64,000 bases of DNA from Salipaludibacillus keqinensis (GTDB taxonomy: Bacteria; Bacillota; Bacilli; Bacillales; Salisediminibacteriaceae): contig NZ_PDOD01000001.1 of NCBI RefSeq assembly GCF_003226325.1, positions 868,001-932,000 on the forward strand, in the 5' to 3' direction. Positions 51,027 through 59,891 of this stretch are shown here, in pieces. How positions within the stretch are numbered: position 1 is the stretch's first letter; the number at the start of each line of letters is the position of its first letter. The position numbers were made by a program, and so were the translations under genes. Below the pieces are notes generated by a model. That model was not told the origin of the DNA and made no database searches. It saw nothing but the letters and a program-made list of their open reading frames with translations.

Positions 51027-51414
51027 AATCTCATGCAACTCCTTTGGAAGAATAAGATATGAAGTAAATCATATATGTTATTGTATATGGTTTATCCAGA
51101 AATTTCAATAAATTCAAATAGTTGAATAGGAGCTCATAGAGGCAATGGATGAAGACCCCAAAGGACGATCTTTATCCAAGGTAAAGCGATTGATTGGGAG
51201 ATGGCAGTTTAGTAAGAGAGGATTTAAGAGCATAGATAGTAAGGACTGCTGAACAGCTGAGATGTTTGGAAGCAAACGATGATGAATTTTAATAAGGATG
51301 GGACGGTGCTTCCATTGGCTTCCCTTTCCGCGTAGGAGTCTGCGGAAAGGGAAAAACCCCTAGTTTGTGCACCAGGGGGGGGTTCCTTGATGCACTTGAT
51401 TCAGTCACACCTAG
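51027..51414. promoter_or_regulatory. Gap with candidate operator and two hairpins
   Basis: Just upstream of the hpaG operon is CATATATG...TATATG (51070-51090), an A+T dyad like ones before other hpa genes. Farther on stands a perfect 12-bp stem, TTCCCTTTCCGC (51320-51331) and its complement (51342-51353), preceded by GGGACGGTGCT, one base off the main repeat core. Next, on the minus strand, AACCCCCCCCT...AGGGGTT with TTT (51353-51384) is a terminator for the GntR gene. The middle (51100-51300) shows nothing. Confidence 0.6.
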
Positions 51415-52062
51415 TTAGTTGCGGTTTTCAAATGCTGAGAGCGTGTTTAATTTATGTTGACGTGCAGTCGTTTCCAAATCGATTATTGACGCTTGATGCT
51501 TTAACAATTCAATGATTTCAATGTGCTCTTTTATTGAGTGAGGAGCGCGCATCGGGAAGAATGAAAAGTTTGTATTTCTCACTGTATCTAACCTCTCCCA
51601 TAGTTGCTCAATATTACTAATGAGTAGTGTATTAGGACAATGAGAATAAATCGCAAAATGAAACTTTTTGTTTAAATCGCTAAAAGTATTAAAGTCATAT
51701 TTAAGTAAGCATTCATTCATTTCATCATTGATTTCAATAAGTTTATGAATATCTTTCTCTTTCATGTGTGAAGCGCTTGACGCTGTTGCATATCCTTCGA
51801 GGACAGCTAGTAGTTGAAGAGTTTCTTTGTAGACTTTCTCATCAATAGAAAGCACGACAGCCCCTACATTTGATTTGTATTCAATTAATTGATCCGATTC
51901 AAGTCTACGCATGGCTTCCCTCACAGGGATATGACTAGATCCTACCTCCTTAGCAAATTGGTCTAAAATAATACGTTGTCCGGGGGAGTATGTACCATCA
52001 AGAATTCGTGAACGTAACAAATCGTATGCATATTTACTTTTATTCATTATTTTTGGTTTCAT
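51415..52062 (-). CDS. GntR-family regulator, FCD subfamily
   Basis: A 215-residue regulator. The N-terminal winged helix is AYDLLRSRILDGTYSPGQRIILDQFAKEVGSSHIPVREAMRRLESDQLIEY, and the C-terminal all-helical FCD domain (about 80-210) should bind an organic acid, with DLNKKFHFAIYSHCPN carrying metal-ligand-type Asp/His. ATG 52062 has no strong ribosome binding site. The upstream region (52068-52090) contains a palindromic ATATATG/CATATAT that also occurs before the hpa operons, so it is a plausible autoregulator of 4-hydroxyphenylacetate genes. Confidence 0.88.
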   Translation of the reverse strand: MKPKIMNKSKYAYDLLRSRILDGTYSPGQRIILDQFAKEVGSSHIPVREAMRRLESDQLIEYKSNVGAVVLSIDEKVYKETLQLLAVLEGYATASSASHMKEKDIHKLIEINDEMNECLLKYDFNTFSDLNKKFHFAIYSHCPNTLLISNIEQLWERLDTVRNTNFSFFPMRAPHSIKEHIEIIELLKHQASIIDLETTARQHKLNTLSAFENRN

Positions 52063-52065
52063 AGA

Positions 52066-52092
52066 GAAATTATATATGATTACATATATTAT
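52066..52092. promoter_or_regulatory. Candidate regulator box before the GntR gene
   Basis: ATATATG, ATTA, CATATAT (52071-52088) is a perfect dyad placed just before the GntR start. Related half-site pairs are at 51070-51090, 53057-53074 and 58299-58320. Confidence 0.45.
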
Positions 52093-52102
52093 TTCAACTT
52101 TC

Positions 52103-53005
52103 TCATGAAGGCGTATTTGGGTAAGCGTTTTTAAATAAATTTAATAGATGCTGAGCACTTTTTGTTAAATAGTGATCTCTTTTCCAGATGATGCCCAGAC
52201 CTGCTTTAACTTCTGTATCTTCAAGTTCAAGAACACGGATATTTTGATAAGGATGACTAGATAAAAGAGATTTTGGAAGAATCGTTGCGCCAACCCCATT
52301 TTCAGCTAAAGATAGAAGCATTGAAGCATCTGGAGACTCACAAATGATATTAGGTTCGATACCATGGTTTCTGCATTCATTCACAATGACCTCGAACTGT
52401 CCCGTTCCATGAAGCCGATGAAGCAACATCAAAGGGAAATTTTTAAGTTCAGTCATCGGTATGCTTTGAACGTCAGATCCGAAATTCACCCACTTATCAG
52501 GTAATACAAGAACGTAAGATTCAGATGGAAGACGCAAGATGGAGAAATCGTCAAGATCAATCGGTAGTCGGACGAGAGCCAGTTCAATTTCACGGTTAAT
52601 GATACTGTCTGCGAGAAAAGAAGTATCTCCTTCTCTAAGGTGGAACGAGATTTTAGGGTAAGTGAGACGGAGTTGTTTGAGCTGTTCAGGTAAGTAGGAA
52701 AAGCACGAGTTATTGGAACCTAAAGATAACACTCCGCGTATTTCTTCTTTCGTTTCTCGCACTTCGATCTTCGTTTCTTCAAGATCATGAAGGATTTTTT
52801 TTGCTTTTTTATATAGTATTTTCCCAGCCGGTGTTAATTCAAGGGAACGACCCCTTTTTTCAAATAGATTACTGTCCAGTTCTTCTTGAATTTTTTTCAT
52901 TTGTTGACTGAGAGGGGGTTGAGCCATATGAAGTTTATTTGCCGCTTTTGTCACTTGGCCTTCCTCAGCCACTGTGCAAAAATAATGCAGTTGTTTGATA
53001 TCCAT
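52103..53005 (-). CDS. LysR-family transcriptional regulator
   Basis: A 300-residue LTTR. The N-terminal HTH is LHYFCTVAEEGQVTKAANKLHMAQPPLSQQMKKIQEELDSNLFEKRGRSLELTPAG, followed by the effector domain. ATG 53005 follows GGAGAG. It is divergent from hpaE with a 207-bp gap, the classical LysR arrangement, so the hpaE-hpaB-hpaD operon is the likely target and an aromatic intermediate the likely co-inducer. Confidence 0.92.
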   Translation of the reverse strand: MDIKQLHYFCTVAEEGQVTKAANKLHMAQPPLSQQMKKIQEELDSNLFEKRGRSLELTPAGKILYKKAKKILHDLEETKIEVRETKEEIRGVLSLGSNNSCFSYLPEQLKQLRLTYPKISFHLREGDTSFLADSIINREIELALVRLPIDLDDFSILRLPSESYVLVLPDKWVNFGSDVQSIPMTELKNFPLMLLHRLHGTGQFEVIVNECRNHGIEPNIICESPDASMLLSLAENGVGATILPKSLLSSHPYQNIRVLELEDTEVKAGLGIIWKRDHYLTKSAQHLLNLFKNAYPNTPS

Positions 53006-53053
53006 TATGATATTCTCTCCTTATTAACGAGTTATTTAAGGTAATTACGTTAA

Positions 53054-53076
53054 TTGTATATGAAAAATATATGCTT
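53054..53076. promoter_or_regulatory. Candidate regulator box before hpaE
   Basis: TTGTATATGAAAAATATATG (53056-53075) resembles the A+T half-site pairs seen before the other hpa genes. It lies between the divergent LysR and hpaE genes, where both promoters are expected. Confidence 0.4.
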
Positions 53077-53212
53077 AAACAATCTTTTTAATACTTTTAA
53101 ACTATAATCTAGCATGATATAGTTGCTTTGATATTATTCAGATTATTCAATAAACTTTCTGTTTTTTTCGACAAAAACGCAAAAAGTTTGCATGAAAAAG
53201 GAGGTATGAAGG

Positions 53213-54736
53213 ATGAGTTTAGACCGATTTAAAGATGTGAGTGAAGCAGGTAAGAAGGCTATTCATTCGATTTCGGATATTAACCTTTACATTGATGGAT
53301 CTTTTGTGGAGGCAGAGAATAAAGAAACATTCGATAATATCAGTCCGTTTACGAATGAAAAGATCAATGCTGTCGCTTCCGGCGATAAGGCAGATATTGC
53401 AAAGGCTGTAAAGGCTGCGAGAAAAGCATACAAAGGCGAATGGGGAAACATGAAAATGAAAGATCGACTTACTTATATTTACAAAATCGCTGACTTGATT
53501 GATGAACACATTGATGAAATTGCCCCTTTAGAGTCCTTTGACACGGGGCTCCCCATTAGTCAAACGAAAAAGATGGTTGCACGAGCAGCGAACAACTTTC
53601 GCTTTTATGCAGAAATGGTGTCAGCTCGACTAGTCGGTGAAGTTTATCAAGTGGACGACGATTTTTTAAACTACACGGTTCAGAAACCCGTAGGAATTGC
53701 CGGTTTGATTACACCGTGGAATGCCCCCTTTATGCTGGAAACTTGGAAGATCGCTCCGGCTTTAGCTACAGGTAATACGGTAGTACTTAAACCTGCAGAG
53801 TGGTCACCACTTACAGCTAACCGACTTGCTGAGATCATTGATAAAGCAGGACTTCCAGACGGAGTATTCAATGTTGTACACGGATATGGCGAACGAGCAG
53901 GTGCTTCTCTTGTCGCTCATCCTGATGTTGAATTAATTTCCTTTACGGGAGAAACAACGACAGGGTCAGAAATAATGAAAAATGGTGCCGATTCGTTAAA
54001 GCGCTTTTCAATGGAACTTGGAGGCAAGTCACCCATTATTGTGTTTGATGATGCAGACCTAGACCGTGCATTAGATGCTTGTACATGGGGAATTTTTTCT
54101 TTCAATGGAGAACGTTGTACTGCGAATTCCCGGTTATATCTTCATGAAAACATTGCTGAATCTTTCATTGAAAAGCTAAGAGATCGCGTTGAGAACATTA
54201 AAGTAGGCGATCCGATGAAAGCGGATACACAAGTAGGACCACTGATTCACACTGATCACTACAACAATGTCGTAGGTTATCTAGACTTAGCAAAAGAAGA
54301 AGGTTGTGAAGTGATAAGAGGACATGTACCGGAAGAATTAAGTCTTGGAAACTATGTTGCCCCTACGATCTTACTAAATGCCAACAATAACATGCGTATT
54401 GTTCAAGAAGAAATCTTCGGTCCCGTTATCGCAGTGATGACATTTAAAAATGAAGAAGAAGTGGTTGACCTTGCTAACGACGTTCGCTATGGACTTGCTG
54501 GTTACGTATGGACGAAAGACTTGCAGCGAGGACATCGGGTTGCACACGCCATTGACTCTGGAATGCTTTGGGTCAATTCACAAAACGTTCGCGATTTACG
54601 TACCCCTTTTGGCGGGTCGAAACACAGTGGCATCGGAAGAGAAGGTGGGCACTATGCGTTTGATTTTTACACTGAAACGAAAATCATCCACGTAGCGATG
54701 GGAGACCATCACATTCCACAGTTTGGTAAAAAATAA
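53213..54736 (+). CDS. hpaE: 5-carboxymethyl-2-hydroxymuconate semialdehyde dehydrogenase
   Basis: A 507-residue aldehyde dehydrogenase, NAD-dependent, cytoplasmic. Catalytic Cys is in SFNGERCTANSR (about 303), the general base in MELGGKSP (Glu about 266), the NAD fold in SFTGETTTGS. The ALDH family alone does not fix the substrate, but the immediate neighbours (hpaB, hpaD, hpaG, hpaF) identify it as HpaE of the homoprotocatechuate pathway. Start at ATG 53213, nine bases after AAGGAGG. Confidence 0.92.
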   Translation: MSLDRFKDVSEAGKKAIHSISDINLYIDGSFVEAENKETFDNISPFTNEKINAVASGDKADIAKAVKAARKAYKGEWGNMKMKDRLTYIYKIADLIDEHIDEIAPLESFDTGLPISQTKKMVARAANNFRFYAEMVSARLVGEVYQVDDDFLNYTVQKPVGIAGLITPWNAPFMLETWKIAPALATGNTVVLKPAEWSPLTANRLAEIIDKAGLPDGVFNVVHGYGERAGASLVAHPDVELISFTGETTTGSEIMKNGADSLKRFSMELGGKSPIIVFDDADLDRALDACTWGIFSFNGERCTANSRLYLHENIAESFIEKLRDRVENIKVGDPMKADTQVGPLIHTDHYNNVVGYLDLAKEEGCEVIRGHVPEELSLGNYVAPTILLNANNNMRIVQEEIFGPVIAVMTFKNEEEVVDLANDVRYGLAGYVWTKDLQRGHRVAHAIDSGMLWVNSQNVRDLRTPFGGSKHSGIGREGGHYAFDFYTETKIIHVAMGDHHIPQFGKK

Positions 54737-54766
54737 CTGACAAAAATTTAATGGGGGGAATTTATT

Positions 54767-56251
54767 ATGCCAGCAAAAACAGGAGCAGAGTACAAAGAAA
54801 GAATTCGTAAAGCGAAAAATAATATCTACATTGATGGAGAACGAGTGGAAGACCCGTGTACCCATCCAAGTTTCAAAAATGTCATTCATTCCATGGCAAA
54901 TCTGTATGATCTGCAATATGAACAACCAGAAAAAATGCTCTATACTTCACCTACTACTGGCAATAAAGTAGGGATGACATTTCTTCGCCCAGAAACGATT
55001 GAAGATCTTGTGAAAAGAAGAGAAGCTATTCAGATTTGGTCCCGCACGTCGGGTGGAATGTTGGGACGGTCACCGGACTATTTGAACTCCGAAGTGATGG
55101 CGATGGGGTGTGCCAGCGACCTTTTTGGAGAAGATGATCCTATGTTTGCGGAAAATGCAAAAAACTATTATGAATATGCCCGTGAAAATGATATTAGCTT
55201 GACACATACGTTGATTCATCCACAAGTGAATCGTGAAAAAGCTCAACATGAACAAAAAGATGCCAATGTATCTCTTCACCTTGTTGAAAAGAATGCTGAT
55301 GGAATTATTGTTGAAGGGGCCCGTCTGTTAGCTACACAAGGGGGAATTACAGATGAAATCCTTGTATTCCCTTCAACAGTTAAAAAGGCTGGCGAACTAG
55401 ACGATATCTATTCTCTTGCTTTCGTTGTGCCAAATAATACACCTGGTCTGAAGTACATCAGTCGTGAATCTTTCGACTATGGCAAGAGCGAGTGGGATCA
55501 CCCTATGAGCAGTCGGTTTGAAGAGGGAGACGCGATTGTCTACTTTGACAATGTCTTTGTTCCTTGGGAGAAAGTGTTTGTTTGTGGAAATTCATCTATT
55601 TGTAATCGGACATTCCTTGAGACAAATGCCGTTGTCCACATGTCTCATCAAGTGGTAGCTAAAAATGTGGTTAAAACCGAGTTCATGTTAGGTATTATCT
55701 TGAATCTTATGGAATCGATTGGAATCGATAAATTCCAGCACGTTCAGGATAAAGCAACGGAAGTCATGCTAATCTTAGAAACGATGAAATCTCACCTATA
55801 CCGCGCAGAGCAAAATGCAAAGCTTGATAAGTGGGGGACGATGACTCCGGACTTCGAAGCGCTTAATGCGGCTAGAAACTGGTACCCGAGGGTTTATCCT
55901 CGTGTTGTTGAAATCTTAAGAATTTTAGGGGCATCTGGTTTGATGGGGATTCCGTCAGAAGCAGATTTTTCAGATGAAGAGCTCGGTCCAATAGTTAACA
56001 AAGCGCTTCAATCGAAAAACCTTGAAGGGCATGATCGAGTGAAATTGTTCCGACTCGCATGGGATGTTACGATGAGTGCTTTTGGAAGCCGTCAATTGCA
56101 CTATGAATACTATTTCTTCGGAGACCCAATTAAAATGGGGATGACATATTACGAGCAATACGATAAAGAACCTTCTAAAAAGTACGTGCAAGACTTCTTA
56201 AATCAAGTGAAATCAAAGAAACCAACTAAACCAAGCATTTCCAGTCTATAA
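54767..56251 (+). CDS. hpaB: 4-hydroxyphenylacetate 3-monooxygenase, oxygenase component
   Basis: A 494-residue FADH2-using monooxygenase that turns 4-hydroxyphenylacetate into 3,4-dihydroxyphenylacetate. The HpaB family pattern is present: acyl-CoA-dehydrogenase-like fold, HTLIHPQVNREKAQ near 145, VEGARLLATQGGIT, and a C-terminal GSRQLHYEYYFFGDPIKM. The flavin reductase HpaC needed to supply FADH2 is not in the window; another cellular reductase or a gene elsewhere must serve. It follows hpaE by 30 bp after GGGGGG. Confidence 0.94.
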   Translation: MPAKTGAEYKERIRKAKNNIYIDGERVEDPCTHPSFKNVIHSMANLYDLQYEQPEKMLYTSPTTGNKVGMTFLRPETIEDLVKRREAIQIWSRTSGGMLGRSPDYLNSEVMAMGCASDLFGEDDPMFAENAKNYYEYARENDISLTHTLIHPQVNREKAQHEQKDANVSLHLVEKNADGIIVEGARLLATQGGITDEILVFPSTVKKAGELDDIYSLAFVVPNNTPGLKYISRESFDYGKSEWDHPMSSRFEEGDAIVYFDNVFVPWEKVFVCGNSSICNRTFLETNAVVHMSHQVVAKNVVKTEFMLGIILNLMESIGIDKFQHVQDKATEVMLILETMKSHLYRAEQNAKLDKWGTMTPDFEALNAARNWYPRVYPRVVEILRILGASGLMGIPSEADFSDEELGPIVNKALQSKNLEGHDRVKLFRLAWDVTMSAFGSRQLHYEYYFFGDPIKMGMTYYEQYDKEPSKKYVQDFLNQVKSKKPTKPSISSL

Positions 56252-56278
56252 GGCTCTGAATCTAAGGAGGATAAAACG

Positions 56279-57259
56279 ATGAATTTTGATATTATTCGGA
56301 CTAGTCGTGCCGTTTTACATGTGACTGATTTAGATAAGTCAAGAGAGTTTTATGATGCTCTGGGCTTCATCGAAACGGAATCTGATGAAGAGAATATTTT
56401 TTACCGCGCCATTGAAGATCACAACCATCATTGTCTGTGGTTAAAGAAAAAAGCCGAACCCGCTGTCGAAGTCATTTGCTACAAAGTAAGATCTGAGAAC
56501 GACTTAGACGAATTATCAGCCCTCTTTGAAAAACAAGGCCGAGTATTTAAGTGGATGGAAAAAGGTACACAAAAAGCAATTGGACGTACATTACGCACCC
56601 AAGATCTTTCAGGGATGCCTGTAGAGTATTATGCGGAAATGGATAAAGCAGAGCGGATGCTGCAGAAATTCCATCTCCACAAAGGGGCTAAAGTACAACG
56701 AATCGATCACTTTAACTGTATGGTTCAAGACGTAGAAAAGGCGTACAACTACTATATTGATGAATTAGGATTCTCTTGTTCAGAATACACAGCCGGGGAA
56801 GAAGATAAAATCTGGGCTGCTTGGCTACACCGTAAACCTAGTGTTCATGACGTAGCCTATATGAATGGCGAAGGGCCGCGTCTTCACCATATCGGTTTTT
56901 GGCTCAAAGATCCAATGACCTTGATCGATTGCTGTGATGTGCTCGCTTCTATGGGACTAGGCTCTTCCATCGAACGGGGACCTGGACGTCATGGACTCTC
57001 CAATGCGTTTTTTCTTTACTTGAGAGATCCAGATGGCCACCGCATTGAATTGTACAATGGTGATTATTTAACAAGTGATACTGACTTTGAACCCATACGT
57101 TGGGAACTCGATGATCCAATGCGTCAAACGTTTTGGGGACATGTTGCGCCGGACTGCTGGTTTGAAGAGGCTTCTGAAGTACTAGATATTCAAACAGGTG
57201 AAAAACTAAAAATTTCAGAACCAACATTGAAAAAACGAAGACCTAACACAATCATTTAA
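56279..57259 (+). CDS. hpaD: 3,4-dihydroxyphenylacetate 2,3-dioxygenase, type I extradiol
   Basis: A 326-residue VOC-fold dioxygenase with two tandem modules. The second module is catalytic; its Fe/Mn ligands are His in RIDHFN (about 142), His in LHHIGF (about 203) and Glu in IELYNGDY (about 255), with the GPGRHGLSNAFFLYLRDPDGHR segment containing the conserved second-sphere His. It belongs to the Bacillus/Arthrobacter HPCD group. Start ATG 56279 follows AAGGAGG by eight bases. It is 27 bp after hpaB. Confidence 0.94.
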   Translation: MNFDIIRTSRAVLHVTDLDKSREFYDALGFIETESDEENIFYRAIEDHNHHCLWLKKKAEPAVEVICYKVRSENDLDELSALFEKQGRVFKWMEKGTQKAIGRTLRTQDLSGMPVEYYAEMDKAERMLQKFHLHKGAKVQRIDHFNCMVQDVEKAYNYYIDELGFSCSEYTAGEEDKIWAAWLHRKPSVHDVAYMNGEGPRLHHIGFWLKDPMTLIDCCDVLASMGLGSSIERGPGRHGLSNAFFLYLRDPDGHRIELYNGDYLTSDTDFEPIRWELDDPMRQTFWGHVAPDCWFEEASEVLDIQTGEKLKISEPTLKKRRPNTII

Positions 57260-57339
57260 TCTGTTCTAAAAAGATTGGAGAGAACCAATGATATCTAATT
57301 ATTGTAAATAAGACATGTTGTTAAAGAGGAGGGGGAGGA

Positions 57340-58224
57340 ATGAAAACGATAAAAGTTGTTTACCCACTTTCTAATTTCATACAAGAAAACAGTGAATCGT
57401 GCGTCATGGCTTTAGGTTTTTTTGATGGAGTTCATTTAGGCCACCAAGAAATTATCAAGACGGCTAAAAGGATTGCTAACCAAAAAAATTTGAAACTTGC
57501 TGTCATGACGTTTTCTCCTCATCCAACTGCGGTGATTAAAAAAGGAGAGCAAGTTACGAAATATATGACTCCAATGGCTATAAAAGAAAAAATCTTTAAG
57601 AAGATTGGTGTAGATATACTCTATGTCGTGGACTTTAATATACAGGTTGCTCAAATTCCCCACGATCAGTTTGTTAAGGAGTATCTATACGGCTTGAAAT
57701 GTAAACACGTTGTAGCTGGATTTGACTATAAGTATGGATTTAAGGGCAAAGGAAATATGACCCAACTCCAATTCGATGCAAAAGGTCAATTTTGCGTCAC
57801 AACTGTAGAGAAGCAGGAAAAATGTGAGCATAAAGTGAGTTCTACATTGCTTCGTAAACTTATCTCCTCTGGAAGAGTGGAAGATGTACCAACTTATCTT
57901 GGCAAACAGTATGAAGTTGAGGGGATTTTGAAAAGAAATAGAAATGAATATACCCTTCACATCGATTCCAATTATTTTATTCCATGTTCGGGAAGTTATG
58001 AAGTGGCGATGATAATAGGAGACATGGTGACTAAGGGAGTATGTGAAGTGACATCAAATGATCTTCCCGGACAGCTTCGCATTACAACTCTTTATGGAGA
58101 TCTTTGTAAGGAGAGCTCACCAGCACAGTTACATTGGGAAAATTTTATTGCCGATTTTGATATGGATGTCTTTCATGCCCAAGCTCATTTGGATGAGATA
58201 GAATTGAGTATGTTACCTCAATAA
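57340..58224 (+). CDS. FAD-synthetase-like protein (RibF N-terminal fold), hpa-cluster paralogue
   Basis: A 294-residue protein. The N-terminal nucleotidyltransferase half is RibF-like and intact: ALGFFDGVHLGHQEII (nucleotide-binding HLGH), FSPHP, and STLLRKLISSGRV (SS/T-x-x-R-R/K). The C-terminal half aligns in length with riboflavin kinase but lacks the usual G-x-x-x-G-F-P-T-A-N motif. It therefore may make FAD from FMN but hardly FMN from riboflavin. Its place after hpaD suggests FAD supply for HpaB, or control of flavin binding, which is inference. Strong GGAGGGGGAGG site. Confidence 0.82.
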   Translation: MKTIKVVYPLSNFIQENSESCVMALGFFDGVHLGHQEIIKTAKRIANQKNLKLAVMTFSPHPTAVIKKGEQVTKYMTPMAIKEKIFKKIGVDILYVVDFNIQVAQIPHDQFVKEYLYGLKCKHVVAGFDYKYGFKGKGNMTQLQFDAKGQFCVTTVEKQEKCEHKVSSTLLRKLISSGRVEDVPTYLGKQYEVEGILKRNRNEYTLHIDSNYFIPCSGSYEVAMIIGDMVTKGVCEVTSNDLPGQLRITTLYGDLCKESSPAQLHWENFIADFDMDVFHAQAHLDEIELSMLPQ

Positions 58225-58296
58225 ATATATATTTCTACGTTGAGGATCGACTAATAAAAATGTTTTATTATTCTGTTAATTTAATAATTACCTATT

Positions 58297-58326
58297 GAAT
58301 CATATATTATCTTATATATAATATTA
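58297..58326. promoter_or_regulatory. Candidate regulator box before the DapA-family gene
   Basis: ATCATATATTATCTTATATATAAT (about 58299-58322) resembles the A+T half-site pairs before hpaG and hpaE, but it also fits mere A+T-rich promoter sequence. Confidence 0.3.
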
Positions 58327-58498
58327 GGTAGATGGATAGTATGGATTATTTTAGGAACTATTCGATTGTTATTTTGTTGAAAAACCTAGAAGCGACATGT
58401 CCTTTTTCCCGGGGAGGATGCCCTCGGAAAGCTAACAACATGTTCAAAAATTTTAATCATCCTTTAATAGAATCAATAAATAAGAGGAGGAAGTCTGC

Positions 58499-59422
58499 AT
58501 GAGCAAAGGTTATGAAGAAATCAAACAAAAACTAAGAGGTTCTATTTGTCCAGTGATTACTCCCTTTAAGGAAAATTATGAGATTGATTTTGAAAAACAA
58601 TCGGAATTAATTGAATTTCAATTAGAAAATGGCACTCATGGAATCTCTGTAACTGGAACATCAGGAGAGCCGAGTTCTCTTACAGTGGAAGAAAGAGTTC
58701 AAGTAATGGAAAACGCCATGGAAACTATCAATGGCAGGGTCCCATTCGCTCCAGGAACCGGTTCTGTAAACCATGATGAAACAGTGTATTTGACTAAAAA
58801 AGCCCAAGAAATGGGTGCAGATGCTGCGATGGTTATTGTTCCTTATTACAACAAACCAAATCAGCACGGATTGTACAAACACTTTAAAACAGTTGCTGAT
58901 TCTGTAGATATACCTATCATAATCTACAATATACCTGGCCGGACTGCCCTAAACATGGAAGTGTCCACAATGGCCCGTTTAGTAAAAGATTGTCCTAACA
59001 TTGTAGGCGTGAAAGAGGCCAACAAAAATTTTGAACACGTAAACAGAGTATTGCTGAACTGCGGTAGAGATTTCCTCTTGTATTCTGGAATTGAACTACT
59101 TTGTTATCCGATGCTTGCGATTGGTGGCGCGGGATCTATCAGTGCGACAGCAAACGTAGAGCCTAAGAAAGTGGCCGATATGCACAATGCCTGGGAGAAA
59201 GGAGATATAAAGAAAGTACAAGATTTACACTTTGAACTAATGAATTTGAATGACGTTCTCTTTAAGGACACCAATCCAGCTCCATCTAAAGCTGCTTTAG
59301 GCATGATGGGTAAAATCAATCCTACATTGCGTTTGCCCATGGACCTTCCATCTAAAGCACTTCAAGATGAAATTCGTCAAACATTGAAACAGTATAATAT
59401 CGAGGCTTCATATGAAATATAA
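58499..59422 (+). CDS. DapA-family aldolase, possibly the pathway's terminal aldolase
   Basis: A 307-residue class I aldolase of the dihydrodipicolinate synthase/N-acetylneuraminate lyase family. The Schiff-base Lys is in IVGVKEAN (about 164), the Tyr is in VPYYNKPNQHG (about 137), and TGTSGEPSSLT is the substrate-carboxylate loop. It could be a true DapA, but its distance of 274 bp from the hpa genes and its orientation suggest it replaces HpaI by cleaving 4-hydroxy-2-oxoheptanedioate to pyruvate and succinate semialdehyde. That reassignment is inference. AGGAGGA precedes ATG 58499. Confidence 0.8.
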   Translation: MSKGYEEIKQKLRGSICPVITPFKENYEIDFEKQSELIEFQLENGTHGISVTGTSGEPSSLTVEERVQVMENAMETINGRVPFAPGTGSVNHDETVYLTKKAQEMGADAAMVIVPYYNKPNQHGLYKHFKTVADSVDIPIIIYNIPGRTALNMEVSTMARLVKDCPNIVGVKEANKNFEHVNRVLLNCGRDFLLYSGIELLCYPMLAIGGAGSISATANVEPKKVADMHNAWEKGDIKKVQDLHFELMNLNDVLFKDTNPAPSKAALGMMGKINPTLRLPMDLPSKALQDEIRQTLKQYNIEASYEI

Positions 59423-59891
59423 TTTAAAATAAGTAAAGGAAGTTACAATAAAACACGTCTGTCTTTCCTCCTCAACTAACTAAATTTCTTCACATTAGTA
59501 AGCAGTCAAAACTATTCCTTGACTGCTTATTTTTAAAGTGAAAATGATCTGATACTAAAACTTGCAGGACAATAGAAAGGTTTGTAGAACTATTGAATAT
59601 AAGTGAAATATTGGTTAGTGATGTAAGCCTAATCCAATGTCTACGAGGTAAAAATGGTTAATATGAAGAGCGCAGGTTGAAGGACAGAAGGGTTTTTAGA
59701 ATGAAATGTATAAGAACATAGGTCGCTATTTTAGTATATTGAAAGAGTTGTCTTGAAGTACATTACATCCAAGTACATAGCTCTTTAGGCAAGGTGTTTT
59801 TTAATAGACAGCCCCCCTTAAGAGCAAAGCTTTAGTGAAGAGGGAATTTGCCGGTGAGGTACTTTTGCTTTTTCTTAAAAAGGAGGTTTCT
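59423..59891. terminator. Gap with terminator after the DapA-family gene
   Basis: TAAGCAGTCAA (59499-59509), nine-base loop, TTGACTGCTTA (59519-59529) and T5 is a clear intrinsic terminator. The rest of the 469 bp carries no gene I can support; the Lrp-type gene's promoter must lie near 59740-59850 but is not distinct. Confidence 0.75.

Noticed and set aside
57260-57339. FMN riboswitch before the FAD-synthetase-like gene
   Set aside because: The 80-bp gap is too short and holds none of the conserved RFN-element segments.
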